From Trypanosoma brucei gambiense DAL972 (Eukaryota > Euglenozoa > Kinetoplastea > Trypanosomatida > Trypanosomatidae), in assembly GCF_000210295.1 (NCBI RefSeq), contig NC_026740.1:1371691-1435690 (forward strand): a DNA stretch of 64,000 bases, in the 5' to 3' direction. The notes under the pieces are model-generated. The model saw only the letters and a list, made by a program, of their open reading frames with translations. It was not told the origin of the DNA and did not search any database. A program made the translations under genes and the position numbers. Shown piece after piece: positions 57,199 to 64,000 of the stretch. How positions within the stretch are numbered: position 1 is the stretch's first letter; each line of letters opens with the position of its first letter.

Positions 57199-58071
57199 CC
57201 GGAAAGAGAATAGAAGGGTTCTGACGGGGTACTGAAAAATACCATACAGGGGAACGCCATACGCAGATATTTCCGTTGCGCTGTTGACAATTCTTTTGAC
57301 AAGTACCCCTGCAGTGGGGACAAGAGATGAAATGCTTTTGGCGGCCGATGAGACCGTACCCGTCGTGGTGCAGTGGTGAAGTGGATGGATGGGAAAATAA
57401 CAAATTGCCATAAGTTGCTGTTGCTTATCCACTTTATTTTTTTGTTAAAGTCGCGCATCTGCGAGTTCGTGGCCGTTTCGTATTTGATGCTTCTGAAATG
57501 ATGTCGTGGTTGACGCACCGAGATCGTACCTTCTTTTCCTCTTTCTGTCTTCACCGGTTGTCTCTTTTCGTTTTTCCGCCTCCGGTGCCGTACTTCTCTC
57601 ACTAGAACATCGCCGTAGTTTTTAATTTTGTCGTCACTGCTTTTAATAATACTATTGTTTCCTCCTTTTTGGAAAAGGCGGAAGCCGATCGTCAGCCGGC
57701 GTGTGACGTTGAGGAGGTGAGGCGCATGGATATTGTAATGTGAGAGGAATGCCGCAGTTGCTGAAAGAAGGGGGGGGAGAAGCCTTTACGTGGTGGAAAG
57801 TTTCACTTTGTTGCTGTCATGTTCATGCATATATATATACATGTACTGTGTGTATACATATGTGTGCCGTGTACGCCGTTGTATGTGTTTTGCTTTATCT
57901 TTTTGTTTTGCCTTATTGTCACACTTCGTTACCCCCGTGCGTTTTCCCAAGATAAACGAGGGAATAAGGGGATTATTCCCGAAGGAGAGCGAAGCGACAC
58001 ACTTTAGAAAAATAGAATTACTGTTTCCAACTTACAAACAAAGTCATCATTAGATATAAAAGTTTGTCCCG
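57199..58071. other. intergenic region upstream of dUTPase
   Basis: An 873-bp gap. T/C-rich sequence at 57520-57600 and 57640-57670 and a short TA/CA run (57828-57850) precede the dUTPase gene. Reading frames in the T-rich part are hydrophobic artefacts. Confidence 0.55.
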
Positions 58072-58935
58072 ATGAAGAACGCCCGCAGAGTGTCACTTTC
58101 ACCGTTGATTTTGCGGTCACTCGCTGAACTTCAGGACGGCCTCAACACCGTAGTTGACAAGAATTGGAGGCAGTTGCGGCGACCAGGTGACTGGTCACTG
58201 GCTATTACTATGGAAACTGCGGAATTACTCGACTCTTATCCGTGGAAGTGGTGGAAGAATGTGAAGGCCCAACCAGACCTACAAAATGTGAAGATCGAGC
58301 TCACGGACATTCTGCATTTTTCCTTGTCGGGTGCCATGCAGGTGAGTGACGAAAACTCGGGGGCGGTCCACAAAGCCGAGGCAGGCTCGAATGGAGAATC
58401 AGGGAAGCATTGGTGCTACTTTGACCAACCTCGTGCGCTGCCCGCAGCAGGTGGAGCAGAATATGTGGCATGCGTCGAAACCCCAGGTTCCTCTCTTTCA
58501 GCGCCCGTGTCTGCTGACGAGTGTGACCTGGCGGACTTTATGTTCTTCCCCCTCTCTGATACAAATAACGCACTAGCAAGTTTTCAGAACATTATTCGAC
58601 TAGCCAGCCTTCAACGATTCCAACTCGTGACATCGGCCGTTATCGCAGCTGCGGACGATATTGGTTTCAACCTCGTTGCTTATTATGTGGCGAAACATAC
58701 ACTCAACGGTATCCGTCAGATGAAGGGCTACAAAGATGGCACGTACGTAAAGGTGCAAAAAGGCGTGGAGGACAATGAGCTACTCCATGGGTGCATATCA
58801 CCGTTTTCCCTTGAAGACGTGACTAACGAAGGGAATTACAAAACAAAATGGGATGACATCATGCACCGCGTTTATGATGCCTTTGGTACCCCGAAGGAGG
58901 AACGGTTAAACATTGGGCACTGGCTAAAGTCGTAA
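58072..58935 (+). CDS. dUTPase/dUDPase, dimeric all-alpha type
   Basis: A 287-aa enzyme that hydrolyses dUTP (and dUDP) to dUMP, keeping uracil out of DNA and feeding thymidylate synthesis. It belongs to the dimeric all-alpha NTP pyrophosphatase family, not the trimeric human type. Motif I is [17 protein letters not shown] (residues ~46-62) with the metal-binding Glu residues, motif II is [14 protein letters not shown] (~73-86), and the C-terminal block is [20 protein letters not shown] (~210-229). A lineage insert (~93-150) between the motif II helix and the next helix is rich in Gly and Ser. Length is as expected for trypanosomatid dUTPases. Confidence 0.95.
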   Translation: MKNARRVSLSPLILRSLAELQDGLNTVVDKNWRQLRRPGDWSLAITMETAELLDSYPWKWWKNVKAQPDLQNVKIELTDILHFSLSGAMQVSDENSGAVHKAEAGSNGESGKHWCYFDQPRALPAAGGAEYVACVETPGSSLSAPVSADECDLADFMFFPLSDTNNALASFQNIIRLASLQRFQLVTSAVIAAADDIGFNLVAYYVAKHTLNGIRQMKGYKDGTYVKVQKGVEDNELLHGCISPFSLEDVTNEGNYKTKWDDIMHRVYDAFGTPKEERLNIGHWLKS

Positions 58936-59587
58936 GCGCTTCCCGTAGAGAAACCATGATTGAGCTACCGAGCCACCCCATTATTGTTAAAAGTATAGAC
59001 GGATGTAACGTGGCGTAACAAATCACTAAGTGTGAGGGGATTGATAACAATGGTGGTGATAGTAAATAGACGTGAGATACGGAATATTAGGTGCGTTGTT
59101 TTCCACACACGCGCTGGGGTCTTCGAAAAGAGTTGAATAACGACCATCACTGCCGGTGCTTTCGCCCATTGTGAGCACGGGTGTGGGTTGCCGCGGGAGA
59201 TTTGGCGAAGTTCATTCAGCTTAGTTGTAGTGAGGGGTCTACCCACATCGCATACTTGAGCAAGGCTTGAAGAGGAGGAGGCAAAAGGAGACGAAGTGGT
59301 CGTTCTGACCGAATACTAAGGTGGCTGTACTACCTCCAACTATCACCGCACATGGGGCAAATGATCTATCGCAAACAAAAACTGTGTGTGACACACGCAC
59401 CAGTTGACGGGCTTCTGAATTTGTTGCATCTTTCTCTTTACTTCGTCTCTGCTACACTGTCCTCTTCTACCCTCTTTACCAATTTTAAATTTGCACGAGG
59501 ATTTTTTTTTTTTGGGGTGCCGGCTTACCCAAGGTGTGGGGAGTAAAGAAAAGGGACAGCAGATCGTAGAAAATAAAGGAGCGAACG
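58936..59587. other. intergenic region upstream of RPL23a copy 1
   Basis: A 652-bp gap. Pyrimidine tracts at 59425-59480 (ctttctctttacttcgtctctgc, then cctcttctaccctcttt) and a T12 run at ~59503-59514 lie before AG dinucleotides near 59540-59566, a plausible acceptor region for RPL23a copy 1. Confidence 0.6.
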
Positions 59588-60082
59588 ATGCCCGCTAAAG
59601 CTGCTTCTGCTGCTGCTTCGAAGAAGAACAGTGCGCCCAAGAGCGCTGTTTCGAAAAAGGTGGCCAAGAAGGGTGCGCCTGCTGCTGCTGCGAAACCCAC
59701 GAAAGTGGTGAAGGTAACGAAACGCAAGGCATACACCCGTCCGCAGTTTCGCCGCCCGCACACGTACCGCAGGCCCGCGACCGTGAAACCCAGCAGCAAC
59801 GTAAGTGCCATTAAGAATAAGTGGGACGCGTTCCGGATCATCCGCTACCCCCTCACCACTGACAAGGCGATGAAGAAGATTGAGGAGAACAACACCCTAA
59901 CCTTCATTGTGGATTCTCGTGCTAACAAGACTGAGATCAAGAAGGCGATTCGCAAATTGTATCAGGTTAAGACGGTGAAGGTGAACACACTCATTCGACC
60001 TGACGGCTTGAAGAAGGCCTATATTCGCCTGTCTGCGTCATACGATGCGCTCGACACGGCAAACAAGATGGGTCTTGTTTAG
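59588..60082 (+). CDS. RPL23A: 60S ribosomal protein L23a (uL23/L25), copy 1
   Basis: A 164-aa uL23 protein of the large subunit near the peptide exit tunnel. The Ala/Lys-rich N-terminal extension (MPAKAASAAASKKNSAPKSA) is typical of the eukaryotic family. Conserved core: KRKAYTRPQFRRPHTYRRP (~46-64), WDAFRIIRYPLTTDKAMKKI (~80-99), NTLTFIVDSRANKTEIKKAI (~102-121) and VKTVKVNTLIRPDGLKKAYI (~127-146). The sequence from 59581 to 60233, covering the coding region and ~150 bp of 3' UTR, is repeated at 60709-61361. Confidence 0.97.
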   Translation: MPAKAASAAASKKNSAPKSAVSKKVAKKGAPAAAAKPTKVVKVTKRKAYTRPQFRRPHTYRRPATVKPSSNVSAIKNKWDAFRIIRYPLTTDKAMKKIEENNTLTFIVDSRANKTEIKKAIRKLYQVKTVKVNTLIRPDGLKKAYIRLSASYDALDTANKMGLV

Positions 60083-60715
60083 TGTGGTGGATCTGTAGGG
60101 GTTTCTTACTTCCTCAAGCAACTTTGTAGGGTACTGTGTGGATACGATTCCTTCAGTATTTTGCACCGTATGGTAGGAGGGGATGAAAGAGAAACAGCCA
60201 CGAACTGTCGTTTATGTTTTTATTTGGTTTTTTATCCCACCTACCAAAGTATAGCTGTGGGAAGGATGGGAGTGACAAAAGAAAGGTTGCGCCGGAGGTC
60301 GGAGTGCAGACTGCTCTTGGAAGTATGGCGAGGGTGAAGTTGCGGAGGGAATGTTAAACAATTTAAGAAGGAAGTTTTAAACAGTTTTAAAATATGAGAT
60401 GAAATATGTCGTTTGAGTCTCATTTCTGTCATCTTCGACCCAATCCCTTTTTTTTTCTTCGGATTACCACATTGTTGTTGGTTGGTAGTGTTGACACGGC
60501 TCCGTTGATTTCTCTTCCTTAAGTGCTTATCAACGTTTTAATATTGGATGATAATATCTTTTGCCCAAGGATCGGGGGTGCTTGTGTGGGGAGAGTGGGG
60601 TAGCCAGTTGCATCGCCTTCAGACGACTGTTATCATGACTTCATATCCCTTTTTCCATTATTGGATTTCCCCACCTGTTTTCTGTAGGCTTCTTTCTCTA
60701 AGGTTGACGCGAACG
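60083..60715. other. intergenic region between RPL23a copies
   Basis: The first ~150 bp belong to the duplicated 3' UTR. From 60234 the sequence is unique. A frame open from ATG 60548 runs in phase into copy 2 but contains the splice acceptor, so it is not translated as an extension. Confidence 0.65.
60664..60702 (+). promoter_or_regulatory. trans-splice acceptor of RPL23a copy 2
   Basis: Pyrimidine-rich gatttccccacctgttttctgtag has AG at 60686-60687, then gcttctttctctaag has AG at 60701-60702. Either leaves ATG 60716 as first start codon and removes the 56-codon in-frame extension beginning at 60548. Confidence 0.75.
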
Positions 60716-61210
60716 ATGCCCGCTAAAGCTGCTTCTGCTGCTGCTTCGAAGAAGAACAGTGCGCCCAAGAGCGCTGTTTCGAAAAAGGTGGCCAAGAAGG
60801 GTGCGCCTGCTGCTGCTGCGAAACCCACGAAAGTGGTGAAGGTAACGAAACGCAAGGCATACACCCGTCCGCAGTTTCGCCGCCCGCACACGTACCGCAG
60901 GCCCGCGACCGTGAAACCCAGCAGCAACGTAAGTGCCATTAAGAATAAGTGGGACGCGTTCCGGATCATCCGCTACCCCCTCACCACTGACAAGGCGATG
61001 AAGAAGATTGAGGAGAACAACACCCTAACCTTCATTGTGGATTCTCGTGCTAACAAGACTGAGATCAAGAAGGCGATTCGCAAATTGTATCAGGTTAAGA
61101 CGGTGAAGGTGAACACACTCATTCGACCTGACGGCTTGAAGAAGGCCTATATTCGCCTGTCTGCGTCATACGATGCGCTCGACACGGCAAACAAGATGGG
61201 TCTTGTTTAG
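60716..61210 (+). CDS. RPL23A: 60S ribosomal protein L23a (uL23/L25), copy 2
   Basis: Encodes the same 164-aa protein as copy 1, with identical DNA from seven bases before the ATG to ~150 bases after the stop. The 56-codon extension to 60548 is rejected because pyrimidine tracts and acceptor AGs at 60686-60702 fall within it. Unlike the RPL19 pair, these copies share the 3' UTR and differ only in the 5' flank, so 3' UTR-based regulation should be common to both. Confidence 0.96.
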   Translation: MPAKAASAAASKKNSAPKSAVSKKVAKKGAPAAAAKPTKVVKVTKRKAYTRPQFRRPHTYRRPATVKPSSNVSAIKNKWDAFRIIRYPLTTDKAMKKIEENNTLTFIVDSRANKTEIKKAIRKLYQVKTVKVNTLIRPDGLKKAYIRLSASYDALDTANKMGLV

Positions 61211-62002
61211 TGTGGTGGATCTGTAGGGGTTTCTTACTTCCTCAAGCAACTTTGTAGGGTACTGTGTGGATACGATTCCTTCAGTATTTTGCACCGTATG
61301 GTAGGAGGGGATGAAAGAGAAACAGCCACGAACTGTCGTTTATGTTTTTATTTGGTTTTTTTTGAATTCTCATCTGAAAATAAAAATAAATAAAAATTGT
61401 GTTTCAGCTGTCTGAGTGGGTACTGGGGCGGGGGTGAGGGAATGAGGTAATGCTTCTCCTCTCCTTCTTTTTCTTATTTCCGCTTCCATTTGTGCTCTTG
61501 AGATTGCTTGCCGGCGTGGTGTTCTATTCAAAATGCGTTTGCTTTATTTCTTTTCTTTCTGGATTTTTTCGATGCGCGTATATATGTATTTGCGCAGCGG
61601 CGAGGTTCCTTTAGAAGGTAATAGGGTATATAGCATTTTCTCTAAACAGTGGGTGAGGTCGTTACCAGAAGGTTATAGTTGTCTACCATAATTATAGTTA
61701 CTGTTATTATTATTGTTGTTGTTTTGTTTTTGTTTTTGTCATTTTTACTTCTGTTGGTTGGTTTTCTTTCCAATCAACTCAAGTTTTGGAAGTTGTTTCG
61801 AGTGGTTGTTTCCACTCTGGTGGCTTTCACTCATCGCTCAGGCAAGTTCCATCGTTTCCGTTGGGGCGGTCGTGTACGGAGGGAAAGCGGTAACGCGCTC
61901 ACAGATTAAGGGCACGTTGATAGAAAGGAAGCATCTATAAAAGAAGCATACGGAAAATACATCCATAAATCAATTTATACATTTGCAACTGTTGTATCAC
62001 TG
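61211..62002. other. intergenic region upstream of the last gene
   Basis: A 792-bp gap. The first ~150 bp are the duplicated RPL23a 3' UTR. A long T-rich tract (61700-61775, ttgttgttgttttgtttttgtttttg and following) should direct trans-splicing of the last gene. Frames here are short and hydrophobic because of T-richness. Confidence 0.6.
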
Positions 62003-64000
62003 ATGGAGCGACTATCTATTATCCACACATTCGAGAGTGACTCTACTTTCCTAGCAGAAGTGCCCTCTGTGACACCTCGCAGTTCTGCTGGACTGACAAT
62101 GTGTAAGAGCGCAACAGTTACTGAAACGCGTGGGGGACGGTTCACAGGTGACCACGAGGGGCCAGCGAGCATAGATTCTACCCTTGACCTTATTCCCGCT
62201 TGCTCGGGCACCAGTGAAGGGGATAGGGAACTGAGTGTTGTGCGCATTGTTCCCGTCAGCGGCTCCGTGGCATTTCACTCACGTTTTCTTGTCCAATTTG
62301 AGGCATACTGTCGCCTCAGTCGTCGGCTGCGGCGTGCCATAGAGTGGCTGTTGTTAAGTCATCAGACAGAGCAGAAACGCGTTGGTAGTAGCGCTTCTTC
62401 TCTTGACAGTTCCATGTTCGACGTCGATTGTCTCACGCGTGCAACACATCCAGTGGATCCAACGGCTTTTCTTGCGTCTGCTTTTGCGCTTCCCCACGTA
62501 GTTTCCGTGTCGCCAACACCATTGGACGAGGAAGATATGTTGGGCCCCCACGGTGAGTTGTGTTCTGCAGATAGGACAAGAGTCGTGCCATACTGTTTTT
62601 TCTACTCATCTCCTGAGCAGCGCCTGTTTCGTGGGGGTTCTGTTCCATCTTCGCCCTCAGAGCGATCTGGAATGACGGTGCTCGAACGTTTTGCTGCCGT
62701 TGCCAAGGCTACTGGCATATGTGGAATTGTACCACCTCCTCACAATGCTCTCAGCATTAAAAATCGCACAAAAGTTGGATTAACTCTTTTGGCGTACATG
62801 GAGGGCTGTTTACCGAGTTGTATCTTCACCGACGGCAATGGGGGCCCCAAGTACGGTTCGGGTGTGGCGGCGGATTTCTTTTCACAGTGGAGCGACGACA
62901 TCTTGTGGCGGTTACTCTGCTCGCTGGTTTCTGCTCTGGCAGTCGTGCATGCAGGGGGGTTTCACTATTGCGGTGAGTTGACACCTGCTGACATACTCTG
63001 TTTCGCGATTCCAGGGGAGAATGATCCTGGTGTGGCTGCAGCTGAGGCGTTGATGTCTGGGGAGCAGGAGGGAAGTTCCGAAATTCCTGTGGGCCAGCGG
63101 TTTCACATGTGGGCAGCTGCCAGCGAGCGGCACTGGGCCATAACAGGCGCAACTCCAGCCCATCGTGCCTTCTTTATGCTTACTACGCCGCCGCGATCGC
63201 TTTTTGCTCATTTCCCTGATGACCCACATACAGTGGCTGAGTCCCAGAGGCGTGACATTGTAGCTGCCGGCAGTGTTGTTTTGAAGGTTGTTGAAGAGAT
63301 GAAGCGACGACGTGGACAGTCGGAGACGGGAGGCTGTGTTGAGTTGCTTTTTGTTGCCCAGCGCATGGTTTCTTTGGAAGAGGGTGGTGCTAACCCTTCC
63401 AGGACTGACGCAACGGCGTTAGCTCACCGCTTTGCTCAGCTACAGGTGGTCAGGCTCCGAACACATCTTTGCCTGCTACGCACCGTTGTGGAGGAACGAA
63501 ATGCGCAGCTCGTAACTGCCATTCTCTATGGTCGGAGCTTAGATGGAACCGCTGACAGCCGGAGAAATAACAGGCGGCTCAAAGATAAAAGTGATGAATA
63601 CAGCTCTTCGGGGAGGGAAAAAGCAACCGCTAAACCAAGTCGTGGTCACGAATCTTCTCACGTACGCGATTCTTCCGAAGCTCCACTATTGGTTGGAGAC
63701 GTGAAGTTGCCGACGCTCGCCGAGCGTGAGCGGGCCCTTGCTGAGCGAGAGGAAAAGCTTCGTCAGTTTTTAGTTCTGTACGAGCTAACGGCGGAGCGGC
63801 TAGACGAACTCCCCGTGGGATCTGAGGGTTTTGAATTCCTTCGGCAAATGCTGATGCAGGCACCGTCCAGTAAGTCAGAGAAAACGAGGCCCAAATCATG
63901 CAGTGGTACGCGACCGACTTCTAAAGAGGGCTCAAAAGAGAGGACGCTAACATCCTCATCAACGAGGTCCATATGTGGAACTCCAAGACCTTTAAGGGAT
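62003..64000 (+). CDS. hypothetical protein with pseudokinase-like region, 5' part (runs off the window)
   Basis: From ATG 62003 the frame is open for 666 codons to the window edge, so the C terminus is missing. It starts MERLSIIHTFESDSTFLAEV. Residues ~225-400 look like a protein-kinase fold: VGLTLLAYMEGCLPSCIF resembles the hinge strand, and ILWRLLCSLVSALAVVHAGG followed by FHYCGELTPADILCF mimics the HRDLKPxNIL catalytic loop, with Arg and catalytic Asp missing. RRDIVAAGSVVLKVVEEM resembles the helix F region. Later residues are Glu/Arg coiled coil (TLAERERALAEREEKLRQFL), then Ser/Lys-rich. A PAN3-like or other pseudokinase is conceivable, but no call to a family is justified. Confidence 0.6.
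   Translation, partial: MERLSIIHTFESDSTFLAEVPSVTPRSSAGLTMCKSATVTETRGGRFTGDHEGPASIDSTLDLIPACSGTSEGDRELSVVRIVPVSGSVAFHSRFLVQFEAYCRLSRRLRRAIEWLLLSHQTEQKRVGSSASSLDSSMFDVDCLTRATHPVDPTAFLASAFALPHVVSVSPTPLDEEDMLGPHGELCSADRTRVVPYCFFYSSPEQRLFRGGSVPSSPSERSGMTVLERFAAVAKATGICGIVPPPHNALSIKNRTKVGLTLLAYMEGCLPSCIFTDGNGGPKYGSGVAADFFSQWSDDILWRLLCSLVSALAVVHAGGFHYCGELTPADILCFAIPGENDPGVAAAEALMSGEQEGSSEIPVGQRFHMWAAASERHWAITGATPAHRAFFMLTTPPRSLFAHFPDDPHTVAESQRRDIVAAGSVVLKVVEEMKRRRGQSETGGCVELLFVAQRMVSLEEGGANPSRTDATALAHRFAQLQVVRLRTHLCLLRTVVEERNAQLVTAILYGRSLDGTADSRRNNRRLKDKSDEYSSSGREKATAKPSRGHESSHVRDSSEAPLLVGDVKLPTLAERERALAEREEKLRQFLVLYELTAERLDELPVGSEGFEFLRQMLMQAPSSKSEKTRPKSCSGTRPTSKEGSKERTLTSSSTRSICGTPRPLRD

Larger units (their letters stand above)
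59581..61361 (+). repeat. tandem duplication of RPL23a unit (653 bp, offset 1128)
   Basis: The segment 59581-60233 matches 60709-61361. I see no mismatch on reading. The left boundary is at gcgaacg before the ATG and the right boundary is in a T run of the 3' UTR (T6 in one copy, T8 in the other). Confidence 0.85.

Noticed and set aside
60548..60715. In-frame 56-codon extension of RPL23a copy 2
   Set aside because: Splice acceptor sequences at 60664-60702 lie inside it, and copy 1 begins at the shorter ATG.

Overview
This is a protein-coding stretch of a kinetoplastid nuclear chromosome, almost certainly of the Trypanosoma brucei group. The evidence is the organisation: intronless genes in long same-strand arrays, each preceded by a pyrimidine tract and an AG (trans-splice acceptor), many trypanosome-type proteins, tandem ribosomal protein genes, and a dimeric all-alpha dUTPase of the trypanosomatid kind. 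From memory, the gene order (glutamine synthetase, RPL19 pair, dUTPase, RPL23a pair) fits T. brucei chromosome 7; no search could be run to confirm this.

Layout. Positions 1-4725 carry three leftward (minus-strand) genes: the 5' part of an S9A oligopeptidase B-like protein cut by the window edge, a 3-beta-hydroxysteroid dehydrogenase-type SDR, and a hypothetical protein. Positions 4726-14818 form a ~10 kb divergent strand-switch region without intact genes. It should hold the Pol II start regions for both polycistronic units. In its middle (~8.5-12.2 kb, minus strand) I find what looks like a heavily decayed ingi-type non-LTR retroposon (DIRE). Endonuclease, linker, reverse transcriptase and post-RT motifs lie in the expected order, and a (CA)16 microsatellite sits inside the RT core.

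Positions 14819-64000 form one rightward array: glutamine synthetase; a tail-anchored CCCH zinc-finger protein; a degenerate DEAD-box/UHM-like protein; RPL19; a small zinc protein; a second identical RPL19; a basic coiled-coil protein; a kinesin-like protein with a broken P-loop; a TPR protein with a Pro/Gln repeat; a CLN3/battenin family membrane protein; a hypothetical; a large NAD kinase; condensin kleisin CAP-H; a hypothetical; an FAD-monooxygenase-like protein; a SPOUT RNA 2'-O-methyltransferase; a single-TM hypothetical; a BIVM homologue with a possible cysteine-peptidase-like triad; a 1454-aa probable Exo84-type tethering subunit; dUTPase; two identical RPL23a genes; and a pseudokinase-like protein running off the right edge.

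The genes share no single pathway, as is normal for trypanosome arrays where regulation is post-transcriptional. Several predicted starts were moved to the first in-frame ATG downstream of a splice acceptor. Intergenic gaps of 0.3-1.2 kb hold UTRs, pyrimidine tracts and AT/TG microsatellites. I found no tRNA, rRNA, snoRNA or CRISPR that I could support.
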